DNA from: Sceloporus undulatus | Taxonomy: Eukaryota > Chordata > Lepidosauria > Squamata > Phrynosomatidae | Assembly: GCF_019175285.1 (NCBI RefSeq) | Contig: NC_056528.1 | Location: 17,958,140 to 18,022,139, forward strand | Length of the DNA stretch: 64,000 nucleotides | Reading direction: 5' to 3' | Part shown: in pieces, positions 37,101-41,879 of the stretch | Numbering within the stretch: the first letter of the stretch is position 1 | Layout of the letters: each line of letters begins with the position of its first letter | The notes under the pieces: model-generated | Databases searched by the model: none | Told to the model about the DNA's origin: nothing | Seen by the model: only the letters and a program-made list of their open reading frames with translations | Position numbers and translations under genes: made by a program

Positions 37101-38171
37101 TTGACTTGAAGTCACGCAACAACAAATATAATGAGATAGCTTGGAGATGAAAACTAAGCCTCCCCTCAAAATTTGCTTAAGTTTCCTAGACACAAAGGCC
37201 CAGAAGGTGTGTCTAGGTGTCATTAAATCATAGAGCCATAGAGTTGGAAGAGACCCCAAGGGCCATCCAATCCAGCCCCATTCTGCCATGCAGGAACTCA
37301 CAATCAAAGCATCCCTGAGAGATGGCCATCCAGCCTCTGTTTAAAGACCTCCAAAGGAGGAGACTCCACACTTCCAAGGCAGCATCTTCCACAGTCCATC
37401 ACCTCTTACAGTCAGGAAGTTCCTCCTAAGGTTGTGCTGGAATCTCTTTTCCTGTAGTTTGCTCCCTCCTTGATATGACATCCCTTCAAAGCCTTGAAAC
37501 AGGGCTGTCACATCACCTCTGAACCGTCTCTTCTCCAGACTCAACATCCCCAGCTCCCTAAGCCTGTCCTTTTCGGAAACCCCAAACCAGGGACTGCCAA
37601 AGCTGCCTTCAAAGTGGCACCAGCCTTTTACTCACGGCAAAGCCTTCCTTCCCTTCCCCAGGTGGGCATCTCTCTTGGGCTGCCCACGTTCCCCAAGCCT
37701 TCCTGGCCCCCTTCCAGCCCCCATCGAAGGGACAGATCGGGGGAAAGGGGGAGAAAGTGGCCCCCAACCCTCCACGCCTCCTGGGCTCCTTTGCGCCTTT
37801 ACGCACTGCTTTTTACGCACAGCTTTGGCACCTTCCGAGGCGGCTCTCTCTGCCTCCCCAAAGCCATCCAGCTCCCCCTAAAGCCAAGGGGACCAGATGC
37901 CCTCCCTGCCAAGGGGCACCGGGAAATGGAGGACAATGGAGGACGTGCCCCAAAGGAAAGCTCCTCCGGACACCACCCAGAAAAACCAGGCTCCTCTTTG
38001 GAGTCCCCTTCTGGAGAGAGGCTCCTTGGGCCTCTGGAGAGCCCCCGGGGGACCCATGGAGGACGTGTCCTGGCAAAGGAGGACACCCCCTGCTGCTTAC
38101 CGGACTTTGGCCGCCACCGAGGCCACGGCTTCGTGGCGGAGGGAGCGGCGTTTGGAGACGGCGGTGCCCAT
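5133..38171 (-). CDS. NSMF: NSMF (Jacob/NELF), NMDA receptor synaptonuclear signalling and neuronal migration factor
   Basis: Multi-exon gene. Coding exons placed (high to low): 38171-38101, 24609-24058, 22909-22834, 20534-20466, 12439-12387, 11724-11635, 11078-10957, 10121-10038, 9690-9657, 9074-9004, 7980-7901, 7073-6971, 6429-6354, 5230-5133. All from 24609 onward join in frame with GT-AG introns, and the conceptual protein matches vertebrate NSMF almost end to end as I know it. Known role: N-myristoylated neuronal protein that moves from synapse to nucleus after NMDA receptor activation; human variants are linked to hypogonadotropic hypogonadism. Visible parts: MG start (myristoylation), basic WRRKK nuclear signal, an IQ-like stretch ([11 protein letters not shown]) across two exons, and a conserved C-terminal half ending in LLDYDDIL. 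The placed exons code for about 525 residues. One exon of length 2 mod 3 (or two exons) must lie between 24610 and 38100 and was not found. PNPLA7 lies upstream on the same strand, as in human. Confidence 0.95.
5495..5705 (+). mobile_element. pogo/Tigger-like non-autonomous DNA element
   Basis: Starts tagtaggccctcgg and ends ggagggctgactgta, the paired ends of a family repeated in this window (others near 12551, 29060, 43487, 45095). Contains a poly-G run near 5643. TA flanks fit Tc1/mariner-type insertion. It lies in the last NSMF intron. Confidence 0.7.
6354..6429 (-). CDS. NSMF: NSMF exon ([20 protein letters not shown])
   Basis: Acceptor gttttccag, donor GTAAAT. Encodes [20 protein letters not shown] then ELSAQ plus one base. 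Human has [21 protein letters not shown]. Phase 1 at the donor. Confidence 0.95.
6971..7073 (-). CDS. NSMF: NSMF exon ([20 protein letters not shown])
   Basis: Acceptor ccttcttttgcag, donor GTACAA (a weaker donor). Encodes [19 protein letters not shown] then [16 protein letters not shown], close to the human protein. 103 nt; phases agree. Confidence 0.95.
7901..7980 (-). CDS. NSMF: NSMF exon ([20 protein letters not shown])
   Basis: Acceptor tatctcctgcag, donor GTGAGT. Encodes [20 protein letters not shown] then KEEDMI plus TA. With the next exon the split codon becomes TAT (Tyr) where the human protein has His (MIHFW versus MIYFW). Confidence 0.95.
8195..8413. mobile_element. palindromic foldback MITE
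   Basis: Ends are inverted copies: ggatgcatccacactgcaga at the left, and tggattatttctgcattgtg then gatgc at the right. The inner arms share the phrase tttaactgccatggctca. Same family at 13581, 16533, 16788, 25845 and 30683. No coding capacity; family name not assigned. Confidence 0.75.
9004..9074 (-). CDS. NSMF: NSMF exon ([13 protein letters not shown])
   Basis: Acceptor ttcttctgcag, donor GTAAAT. Encodes [20 protein letters not shown] then IFCQ, matching the human block [20 protein letters not shown]. Phase 0 at its 3' side. Confidence 0.96.
9657..9690 (-). CDS. NSMF: NSMF 34-nt exon ([11 protein letters not shown])
   Basis: Very short exon with acceptor cttttag and donor GTATGT. Encodes [11 protein letters not shown] plus one base of the next Glu codon; human has DHEHATFEDIL. 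Confidence 0.95.
10038..10121 (-). CDS. NSMF: NSMF exon ([20 protein letters not shown])
   Basis: Acceptor gatctctttctag-like tract, donor GTAAGT. 84 nt, 28 codons, phase 0 on both sides. Encodes [20 protein letters not shown] followed by PSIIPILY, differing from the human protein by about one residue. Confidence 0.96.
10209..10372. repeat. long inverted repeat (foldback) in NSMF intron
   Basis: Left arm ggtgctggtgggctcctcat and on to ggttagctaat is mirrored by right arm attagctaatcaaatgcaat then gaggagcccaccagc. The inner part also pairs (ttggactagg with cttagtccaa). The right arm has about 11 extra bases. Confidence 0.8.
10536..10882 (-). mobile_element. possible solo LTR fossil
   Basis: About 350 bp with TG and CA ends, a minus-strand AATAAA signal near its sense 3' end, and unlike the neighbouring intron sequence. 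No internal retroviral region and no clear duplication of the target site were seen, so this is a weak call; family unassigned. Confidence 0.3.
10957..11078 (-). CDS. NSMF: NSMF exon (divergent acidic block)
   Basis: Acceptor tgcatcccacag, donor GTGAGC. Encodes [20 protein letters not shown] and then [21 protein letters not shown]. The second half aligns with mammalian DTEKGLEAVACDTEGFVPPKVM. The first half is poorly conserved (human SSDLQSSHCTLDEAFEDLDW) but keeps the acidic character. 122 nt, ends in phase 0. Confidence 0.93.
11635..11724 (-). CDS. NSMF: NSMF exon ([18 protein letters not shown])
   Basis: Acceptor aatttttttag, donor GTACGT. Encodes [19 protein letters not shown] then [11 protein letters not shown]. 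The first 19 residues equal the mammalian protein and the tail is divergent. 90 nt, phase 1 on both sides. Confidence 0.94.
12387..12439 (-). CDS. NSMF: NSMF exon ([17 protein letters not shown])
   Basis: Acceptor gctttctttcag, donor GTGAGT. The 53-nt exon completes the Arg codon and encodes [17 protein letters not shown]. Joined to the previous exon it forms [11 protein letters not shown], an IQ-like element. The match to mammalian NSMF is nearly exact. Confidence 0.94.
12551..12770 (+). mobile_element. pogo/Tigger-like non-autonomous DNA element
   Basis: TACAGTGGGCCCTTGGTATC at the left and GGGCCAACTGTA at the right, with TA at each end. Full-length family member of about 220 bp, in an NSMF intron. 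Confidence 0.8.
12900..13090 (-). repeat. unclassified interspersed repeat, two tandem partial units
   Basis: Two similar units, each with a gctacaacttctttcac-like phrase and a ctacaaggtccctttg-like phrase. Related pieces at 14725-14810 and 19255-19435. Family not recognised by name. Confidence 0.5.
13384..13512. mobile_element. short foldback MITE
   Basis: Arms cagttcccaaactttggtcc and ggaccaaagtttgggaatca are inverted copies; the centre repeats actcccag and ctgggagctgaagtcc. Related copies near 21160, 21425, 26917 and 55381. Confidence 0.75.
13581..13803. mobile_element. palindromic foldback MITE
   Basis: ggctgcatctgcactgcaga at the left matches ctgcagtgcggatgcagccc at the right as an inverted repeat. 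Same family as 8195-8413. Confidence 0.8.
14035..14044. other. assembly gap (10 N)
   Basis: Run of ten N within an NSMF intron; true size unknown. Confidence 1.
14120..14310 (+). mobile_element. tRNA-derived SINE, plus orientation
   Basis: Contains the B-box-like gagttcgattcc, then the body ctcagcctcagg, ggcagtggcaaac, cttgccaagaaaacccc and gtcggaaacaacttgaaggc, and ends in an (AAC)n tail. 5' end truncated. Confidence 0.85.
14548..14712 (-). mobile_element. tRNA-derived SINE, minus orientation
   Basis: Begins ctgtgtgccctcaagtcata and ends in aatcgaaccctgatcataac, the reverse complement of the body and B box of the same SINE. Diverged, with an internal deletion. Confidence 0.75.
14725..14830 (+). 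repeat. unclassified repeat fragment
   Basis: Shares the pattern agactaactgagagaaag, cataagctttc and gcttcatcaaatgcatgg with the repeats at 12900-13090 and 19255-19435. Confidence 0.4.
15582..15601. repeat. (AT)n microsatellite
   Basis: Ten AT units. Confidence 0.9.
16088..16150 (-). mobile_element. SINE fragment, minus orientation
   Basis: tgttgttgggtgtcttcaag then ccaacttatggtg, the 3' end of the tRNA-derived SINE, lying just outside the GC-rich element at 16160. Confidence 0.6.
16160..16522. mobile_element. GC-rich DNA element with terminal inverted repeats
   Basis: Left end taggcccattacagaccgcc pairs with the reverse complement of the right end ggcggtgtgtaacgcgcctta. The interior is very CpG-rich compared with the flanks. 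No transposase. Open frames through it are not gene-like. Confidence 0.6.
16533..16757. mobile_element. palindromic foldback MITE (first of a pair)
   Basis: aggctgtatctacactgcag at the left, ctgcagtgcggatgcagtct at the right. Next to a second copy only about 30 bp away. Confidence 0.78.
16788..17008. mobile_element. palindromic foldback MITE (second of a pair)
   Basis: gaggcatccgcactggagaa at the left, ttctgcagtgcagatgcaac at the right; the inner arms carry the same ctttaactgtcatggctcc phrase as the neighbour. Confidence 0.78.
17930..18126 (+). mobile_element. two truncated DNA-element fragments
   Basis: 17930-17980 has ttccttatccaaaatgctcg, the end of the second pogo-like family seen at 22359 and 48985. 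17991-18126 has gcgcttggtatccactgagg, the left end of the Tigger-like family. Both are incomplete. Confidence 0.6.
18127..19254. other. NSMF intron, nothing recognised
   Basis: Moderately GC-rich sequence with short open frames on both strands and no recognised exon, RNA or repeat. Confidence 0.5.
19255..19435. repeat. unclassified repeat, two pieces in opposite orientation
   Basis: 19255-19350 reads gatcttgcagcacctttgag on the plus strand. 19365-19430 reads cctgctacaacttcttttgc, the opposite strand of the same family. They form an imperfect inverted pair. Confidence 0.5.
19510..19765 (+). mobile_element. L2-like LINE fragment
   Basis: Translates in patches to [13 protein letters not shown] and LVQNAAA and later KWLG, the conserved 3' end of the L2-like reverse transcriptase ORF found in reptile genomes. 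Degraded. Confidence 0.65.
19830..19902 (-). mobile_element. SINE 5' fragment, minus orientation
   Basis: ggttcaaaccctggtctcca then cactcaaaccactacaccac, the reverse complement of the tRNA-like head (A and B boxes). Confidence 0.75.
20466..20534 (-). CDS. NSMF: NSMF exon ([15 protein letters not shown])
   Basis: Acceptor ggtttcccag, donor GTACGA. Encodes [16 protein letters not shown] and SATLIQ, ending with AG of an Arg codon. It is the strongly basic block of NSMF. The human counterpart reads [12 protein letters not shown], so the lizard form is two residues shorter at the exon start. 69 nt, in frame with both neighbours. Confidence 0.94.
21150..21555. mobile_element. two diverged short foldback MITE copies
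   Basis: 21150-21265 and 21425-21555 both show ggtt/aacc-rich ends and inverted inner phrases (ttgttagccaagctgggagt in the second copy), as in the copy at 13384-13512. Confidence 0.5.
21560..22358. other. NSMF intron, nothing recognised
   Basis: No exon, RNA or repeat recognised here; purine-rich patch around 22110-22160. Confidence 0.45.
22359..22680 (+). mobile_element. pogo-like DNA element of a family also known from mammals
   Basis: Ends gattgagtcccccatatcca and gcaagggatactcaacc are inverted copies. The interior has tgggatcagaaatgtttggg and tgtgcatgaaacaaagtttg. The phrases match a mammalian Tigger-type repeat I know from memory; subfamily not assigned. Confidence 0.65.
22834..22909 (-). 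CDS. NSMF: NSMF exon ([14 protein letters not shown])
   Basis: Flanked by acceptor ttcttccag and donor GTAAGTG. Encodes [19 protein letters not shown] and ATTTMQ plus two bases of Ala, near-identical to the mammalian block [17 protein letters not shown]. 76 nt; phases match the neighbouring exons. Confidence 0.95.
22983..23103. mobile_element. truncated MITE joined to a truncated Tigger-like end
   Basis: 22983-23055 carries the left part of the palindromic MITE (ataaatgcag-like and ggaatcctgggagttgttg). 23060-23103 ends accaagggcccactgca, the end of a minus-strand Tigger-like copy. Confidence 0.55.
23186..23422 (-). mobile_element. tRNA-derived SINE with 11-bp target duplication
   Basis: Near full length, minus orientation, from ttgttgttgttgtctgcc to aatggctcc. 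The 11-bp direct repeat aaatacagcat lies at 23175-23185 and 23423-23433, the mark of retroposition. It is inserted beside L2-like sequence. Confidence 0.88.
23434..23730 (+). mobile_element. L2-like LINE 3' end
   Basis: Plus-strand patch [13 protein letters not shown], followed by an A/T-rich 3' region ending in tatataaataaataat. This is the usual 3' end of the L2-like element. Confidence 0.6.
23735..23938. mobile_element. small TA-flanked DNA element
   Basis: Begins CAGTGGAGCC and ends GCGGGCGCACTG, with TA at 23733-23734 and 23939-23940. Interior has ccgcgtatagtgcatgcgca. No coding capacity. Confidence 0.6.
24058..24609 (-). CDS. NSMF: NSMF large central exon with poly-Glu, poly-His and nuclear signal
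   Basis: Acceptor tttgtttcag precedes 24609; donor GTAAGT at 24057. The 552-nt exon begins with the last two bases of an Asp codon and reads [17 protein letters not shown], then [11 protein letters not shown], then [11 protein letters not shown], all conserved NSMF blocks. It then carries a Glu-rich stretch (two six-Glu runs split by DV), KECPGC, a run of 12 His (24125-24160) and [20 protein letters not shown] is the basic nuclear signal. The human protein has only a short PHHH element, at a different place, so the acidic and His runs look lineage-specific. Confidence 0.95.
24867..25062 (-). mobile_element. Tigger-like element, minus orientation, truncated
   Basis: Starts cagtggtccctccgtatcca and runs through ccattttactaccccactg to accaaaccccactggatac, the reverse of the family at 12551. 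Confidence 0.7.
25455..25476 (-). other. candidate NSMF microexon (unconfirmed)
   Basis: A strong acceptor (tttccttttccttcag) and donor (GTAAGT) enclose 22 nt. In the frame that fits the next exon it reads FFGMNRN plus G, recalling the mammalian residues ENRNG just before DHLL. Its length (1 mod 3) does not fit directly onto exon 1, so another exon would be needed. Weak. Confidence 0.25.
25595..25822 (-). mobile_element. tRNA-derived SINE, minus orientation
   Basis: attgtcgttgtgcgccttcg at one end, cactatggcgcaccagag at the other; includes ggaattgaaccctggtctcc. Confidence 0.85.
25845..26255. mobile_element. palindromic foldback MITE split by an insert
   Basis: Left arm 25845-25920 (actgcagaaataatgccg), right arm about 26100-26255 (ttgcttctgcagtgcataag). 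About 180 bp between (25921-26100) is A/T-rich and foreign to the family. Confidence 0.65.
26917..27090 (+). mobile_element. short foldback MITE followed by CR1 3' tip
   Basis: 26917-27040 is a foldback copy (ggttcccaaccgttggtcct at the left). 27045-27090 reads ggtcctttccagctctaaga then gtctatgattctt, the plus-oriented 3' tip of CR1. Confidence 0.55.
27091..28216. other. NSMF intron, nothing recognised
   Basis: Several medium open frames on both strands without recognisable similarity; no repeat identified by eye. Confidence 0.45.
28217..28775 (-). mobile_element. CR1-type LINE 3' part
   Basis: Minus-strand translation gives [20 protein letters not shown] then [14 protein letters not shown] and NGFKLKE, the conserved C-terminal end of CR1 ORF2. 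The 3' tip lies at 28217 (atcataaaatcctagagtca). Interrupted copy. Confidence 0.9.
29060..29278 (+). mobile_element. Tigger-like DNA element
   Basis: TACAGTGGGCCCTTGGTATC at the left, GGTCAACTGTA at the right, TA on both sides. Internal GGAT microsatellite near 29195. Confidence 0.8.
30097..30130. repeat. (AC)n microsatellite
   Basis: Seventeen AC units in an NSMF intron. Confidence 0.97.
30287..30524 (-). mobile_element. tRNA-derived SINE inserted in an L2-like fragment
   Basis: Minus orientation, cgttgtgtgccttcaagtca to ggctggctctctggagt. Flanked by accttggataacct (30273-30286) and accttgcataacct (30525-30538), a 14-bp duplication with one difference. Sequence on either side (to about 30600) resembles L2-like LINE ([16 protein letters not shown]). 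Confidence 0.85.
30683..30890. mobile_element. palindromic foldback MITE, variant subfamily
   Basis: gtagccagactgcagaatga and tcattccgcagtctggctac are inverted ends; the arms differ from the ctgcagaaataat type elsewhere. Confidence 0.75.
30893..31094 (+). mobile_element. Tigger-like 3' end, internally duplicated
   Basis: Carries ttttcaagccatgaacac and again ttttcaagccatggatac, both followed by gaatccatggataaa, so the 3' half is present twice. Confidence 0.6.
31095..31141. repeat. (TG)n microsatellite
   Basis: About 23 TG units directly after the Tigger-like fragment. Confidence 0.97.
31497..31590 (-). mobile_element. second pogo-like family, terminal fragment
   Basis: Contains ccaagcattttggataaggg then agactcaacct, the end of the family at 22359 and 48985, with most of the body missing. 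Confidence 0.55.
32605..32875. mobile_element. tRNA-derived SINE with an internal inverted segment
   Basis: Outer parts (32605-32710 and about 32788-32875) are minus oriented, but 32718-32786 (cagcctcaagggaaggcaat to cttgccaagaaaaccc) is plus oriented. The join makes a hairpin: gtttgccattgccttcc with ggaaggcaatggcaaat. Confidence 0.75.
33008..33191. repeat. 184-bp palindrome in NSMF intron
   Basis: The outer 31 bases of each arm (33008-33038 and 33161-33191) are perfect inverted copies, beginning cttgtcagctttcttataat. Inner arms pair at roughly 85-90 percent (attttgctacctgaagcagg with cttgcttcaggcagcaaaat). A loop of roughly 35 bp lies near 33078-33115. Confidence 0.92.
33435..33960 (-). mobile_element. 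CR1-type LINE 3' part
   Basis: Minus-strand translation reads [33 protein letters not shown] and [13 protein letters not shown], the CR1 ORF2 C-terminus. Truncated copy, more diverged than the one at 28217. Confidence 0.88.
33961..34743. other. NSMF intron, nothing recognised
   Basis: No exon, RNA gene or clear repeat seen. Confidence 0.45.
34744..34955 (+). mobile_element. tRNA-derived SINE, plus orientation, near full length
   Basis: Starts ccagtgtggtgtaacggttt (A-box region), continues with ctctcagcctcagatgatgg and cttgccaagataaccc, and ends ctcgaaggcacacaaccac. Confidence 0.88.
34956..36842. other. NSMF intron 1 interior, nothing recognised
   Basis: Includes a moderately GC-rich patch at 35400-35900 with short open frames but no recognised exon. 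The missing NSMF exon 2 was looked for here and not found. Confidence 0.4.
36843..37120 (+). mobile_element. tRNA-derived SINE, plus orientation, with internal insertion
   Basis: cagtgtgatgtagtggtttg at the head, ctgtcaagaaaaccccatga and gcaacaacaa at the tail. About 60 bp near 36985-37050, ending in GAA-rich repeats, interrupt the body. Confidence 0.8.
37226..37575 (-). mobile_element. CR1-type LINE 3' fragment
   Basis: aatcatagagccatagagtt then the ccatccaatccagcccc block at the 3' tip; minus-strand [20 protein letters not shown] follows. It ends close to the GC-rich NSMF first-exon region. Confidence 0.88.
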
Positions 38172-38460
38172 GGTCCCCCGGGAAGGCGGAGGGCCTTCAT
38201 CGCCAGCGCCAGACAGCCCCAAGGCCCACGCCGCCCATGCCCCTGGCGGCTCCGGCTGCTGGGAGCCCTGCTCCTCCTCGTCCTCCTCCGGCTCCAGGAG
38301 AAGGGAGCCCAGCCACACCAGTGCCTCTGCTGCCCAGAGAGAGAGAGAGGAGGCAGGCAGAGGAGGAGGAGGAGGAGCCGCAGCCCAGGAAAGGGCCGCC
38401 CCTCTGCGCTCAGCCTTGGCTCTTCTGACTGCAGGCCCCCAGAGAGGAGGAGGAGAAGGA
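37570..38460. promoter_or_regulatory. GC-rich NSMF first-exon region (likely CpG island/promoter)
   Basis: This stretch is far more GC- and CpG-rich than its surroundings and contains NSMF exon 1 and the start codon. Long open frames on both strands here are a by-product of GC content. No TATA box was identified. The transcription start would lie above 38171 on the plus-strand scale. Confidence 0.55.
38101..38171 (-). CDS. NSMF: NSMF coding exon 1 (start codon)
   Basis: Start codon at 38171-38169. The exon encodes [15 protein letters not shown] and then SSVAAKVR-like sequence (VASVAAKV plus two bases of Arg) before the donor GTAAGC at 38100. The N-terminus matches mammalian NSMF, which has MGAAASRRR and then VAAKVR. 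Gly2 is the expected N-myristoylation site. The start is chosen because of this match. Upstream in-frame sequence is pyrimidine-rich low-complexity leader. Confidence 0.93.
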
Positions 38461-38690
38461 GGAAGGGAAGAAGGAAGGAAGAAGAGAAGGAGAAAGAAGT
38501 CAAGGAAGAAGATTAAAGGAGAAGGAGAAAGGGATGAGGAAGGTGGGAGAGGAAAGAAGGAAGATGGACAGGAAGGAGCAAGAAAAAGAGGATGAGGAGA
38601 AAGAAAGGAGGAAAAGAAAGGAAGGCAAAGAAGAAGAAAACACAACAACTCCTCTTTGAAATGTGAGGCTGAAGAGGATGCTGTGAGTGA
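38425..38690. repeat. long polypurine (plus strand) / polypyrimidine (minus strand) tract
   Basis: About 265 bases made almost wholly of A and G in irregular GGA, GAA and AGG units, starting roughly 250 bp upstream of the NSMF start codon. In the NSMF sense direction it is a CT-rich stretch in the promoter or 5' leader. Confidence 0.85.
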
Positions 38691-38699
38691 GCAAAAAAA

Positions 38700-38910
38700 C
38701 CCCAGCCAAATAAAGGAGGAATTTGTATAACCACATCCATGGATGTTTTACCCACAGATTCAACCATCAATGGCTTGAAAATATTCCAAAGACACACACA
38801 TTTTAAACAGCAAACCTTCATTTTGCCATTTGCTATCTACAGTGGGCCGTTGGTAGCCACTGGGGCTGGGTTCCAAGACCACCCTTGGATACCAAAATCC
38901 ATGCCTCCCA
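38700..38910. mobile_element. two Tigger-like fragments in opposite orientation
   Basis: 38720-38835 is a minus-oriented 3' half (caatggcttgaaaatattcc). 38841-38910 is a plus-oriented left end (tacagtgggccgttggtagc). Confidence 0.65.
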
Positions 38911-38955
38911 GTGTTTGTGGCATTCATAGCCATGTGTGCGCCTCAGTGTATCTGT

Positions 38956-38973
38956 CACACACACACACACACA
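38956..38973. repeat. (CA)n microsatellite
   Basis: Short CA run. Confidence 0.85.
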
Positions 38974-39121
38974 AGCAAAATTCAATCACAGTCGATGCCC
39001 AGACAGGTAAACAGTGGGTTAGGTGGGTGAAGAGGCAATCTTTAGCCAAACATATGCCTCAATATGACCCTTTAATAATCTGTACTGATGTTCAAATGCA
39101 AGAGAGGCCAACCTAAACCCC

Positions 39122-39131
39122 NNNNNNNNNN
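39122..39131. other. assembly gap (10 N)
   Basis: Ten N, about 950 bp upstream of the NSMF start codon; true size unknown. Confidence 1.
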
Positions 39132-40780
39132 AGCTGATTTGGATTTCAGAGACTCACAAACCTGTGGCAGATGTCCATGGTAAATAGAAGTGCAGGTGTT
39201 CATGGCATCGGGCCACATAACCTGGGCCCAAGGCAGGCTTTACCAAAAAGAAAAGAGAGAAGTCGATCCAGGTTTTAAAATTTCTAGACCTATATATAAA
39301 TATATACAGTAGGTGGATTCCCAAAGTGCAGAGGGGAAAAATGGGGACTGAGCCTGTTAGGTTGACACAGAATGATGGTTGGGGTTAGAGTTGGTCAATG
39401 TTACTCTTTTGGATTACGATATGTATTGGATCGCGTAAAATGAAGCCTATACTTGGTCCACCAGCCAAGGACTGGGGCCATTCATCCTTGTGCCATGTTC
39501 CCTTCTGCAGCAAATTACCAGTAATTCAGAGTTAATTGTAGCTTCAGGGCAAGCACCAACTGTGTCAAAAGGGTAACCAAGAAGGACTGCCTTGCAAGAA
39601 ACCGTAAGCAAGAAAGAGTGGGACGTTCCGCGTCAGGCGTGACGGAGACAGCGGCTCGGCTGGCTGCTACTCACATTGTAAATGGGTCTGGCCAGAACCA
39701 CAACCCCCCCTGAGAGCCTGGAAGGCAGCTCCATTATGAGTCTGCAACAGTGTACCAGTGGCTTTGCTTCAGCTATTGCGCTTCAGTCTCCCTCCATTAC
39801 AGAATTTTGTATTATTGGCCGCATAAGCCCAAGGGGACAAGACATTTGATTACTTTACAATGTTCCTTCCTTGCTCTGTTTCTTGGCTGCCTGGTGTATT
39901 TGGGAAGCAAAGCCAGGGAATTGCACACAAAACCCAAGAGAAATACAGGCATAGCGCAGTTAATACTGCCTCTGATGACAAAGCTCTTTTTTTACAAAGT
40001 CTTTTTACACCCACTAGAGCCTCCATTTCTCCCCTTCTCTTCCTCTGTCTAGTAGAAGGTTTTTTAGCAGCATCAGCATTGGGAGGAGGATGAAGAAGGG
40101 CTGGAGAAACACAGACTTGTGGTGGCAGATTTCAGTGATATGTTTATGGCAAACGATGCAATAAACCCTGAGCTGAGGATGAAGCTGGGATCCTGCTCTA
40201 GCTGATCCTACTGTTACTGTGTGTGTGCCTGCCTCCAGAATGCTTACCTAGCAATGCAAGGAACAGTAAAACAGAGAGAAAAGTGGGGCACAGGCAAGTC
40301 TGCTTAATAGTGTACATGCACCCCTCCAGCACTGGCTGAACCTCAGTAAGACAGTCACATCATGCTCTCTCAGACGGTGCAACACATGTACCAACCTATG
40401 GATTCACTCCCTGCAGTGGCACAGAGGTTCTCATAGCCCATAGTAAAAGCATCTGAGTTAGAAAACCATTACCTTCCCTCTTCTGCCCCTCACTTGGGCT
40501 TCATCTTCCCCCAACCAGATGTTCTTTGGAGCCTTCCTATCTTCCGCCAGAGAGGCAGCACAATCAACCCTTCCATCAGGGCCTGAGACTGTAGCCTTGC
40601 TCACTAAACCCACTCATTAGCAGACTTCCAAATTGGCCTAATTGGGAAACATTATGCCAATCAGGGGAGACGTGCCTCTGTTTATATGTTGCAATGATGG
40701 AAATTTTGGAGAAGGGGGAGAGGGAGTAGAGATAGATGGGTGGACCAAAAACATGTCATAGTCCTGGAGTGGACAAAATG
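39132..40780. other. intergenic, nothing recognised
   Basis: Between NSMF and PNPLA7. No conserved exon or clear repeat seen on either strand. Confidence 0.45.
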
Positions 40781-41010
40781 CTTAAATCAGTTCCGATCTG
40801 TATCTGGTTCACACTTGCGCAGAATTGATTTATCCAAAAAGGCGCTGAAAAAATCAGCATCAAGACGCAGATTAAGTGGGTCTAGTCTAGCGCATGGCCC
40901 CCCTCTCCAAATTGCTTCAGCGATTCGGTTCAAGTGCGAACCAGGGTCATTTAAATTGGTTCAAACCGATTTGGGATCCAGTTTAAAAGGTAGTGGGAAT
41001 GAGGCCCTGA
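40780..41010. mobile_element. degenerate palindromic DNA element
   Basis: Left aaatcagttccgatctgtat and ctggttcacacttgcg resemble the reverse complement of the right side (ctggttcgcacttg and aaatcggtttgaacc). Arms are imperfect. Confidence 0.45.
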
Positions 41011-41514
41011 ACATCCAGATATCTCTCCCTTCACAACTGGCAGGAAAGTAGAGACAATTTGGCCGTGGACCAAGTCAGTCTCCTGCCCAAAGCACCTGTA
41101 TTTCTTTTCATTTAGTCTCAGCCTTCTGTGCAATTTCCATGCTTAGCCTCCGCTCTCCAGGGGAGAATAGCCAGTAAAACAATTAATAGAAGTTTATCTC
41201 ACAGCTCCAGAGATTAGAGGCAGGAGGCGGATAGGGCAGAGACGGATAGCAGGAGAGAAGAGGATGATATGCAAACATTTGGGAGCTAATAAAAGCACAA
41301 ATGAGCAGTTATACCTTATCCAGAAGGCTTGCTGTAGAGATTAACTCCACCAGGGGAAACTGCTTTAAACCTTCTTGATCTGTAAGAAGACAGTGGGCCA
41401 CTTAAAGTTTAACTGTCCTAGGAGCTAAATGGAACCTCCATGTTCCAAAGCCGGAAACCTTTGCCATCCAGCAGCTTGCATTCAGTCCTAATGCATACAA
41501 ACAGTAAGACAAAA

Positions 41515-41875
41515 CAGGTGTGTGTGTGTTTTACATGCCTTCAAGTCATTTTATTTTACTTATTTTGACTCTGTAGATCTATAATTTTATAATTAAAACA
41601 GCCTCCAACATTGTCTATTGACCATAAGTAAATATTGATTATAGATTGATTGATTGATTGATTGGTTGGTTGGTTGGTTGAGGGGGTTACTTGGCAAGAT
41701 TTATTCAGAAGAGGTTTGCCATGGCCTTCCTCTTAGTCTGAGGGAGTGTGACTTGCCCAAAGGAATAGTGTATGTTAATGTGTTTCTATGGCTAAGCAAG
41801 GATTCGAACCTTCATCCCCAGAGTCCTAGTCCCAACGCTCAAACCACTAGACTACGCTGGCTTGCCAAACATAGG
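41515..41875 (-). mobile_element. tRNA-derived SINE interrupted by (ATTG/GTTG)n
   Basis: Minus orientation: catgccttcaagtcatttta on the left, then low-complexity tgattgattg and ttggttgg repeats (41644-41680), then cttggcaagatttattcaga to ctagactacgctggct. Confidence 0.75.
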
Positions 41876-41879
41876 CGTT

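Noticed and set aside
37494-38595. Long plus-strand open frames (up to 340 codons) and overlapping minus-strand frames around NSMF exon 1
   Set aside because: They lie in GC-rich, low-complexity sequence, overlap the real NSMF exon 1, and encode Pro/Arg/Glu-rich sequence with no recognisable domain; open frames are expected by composition here.
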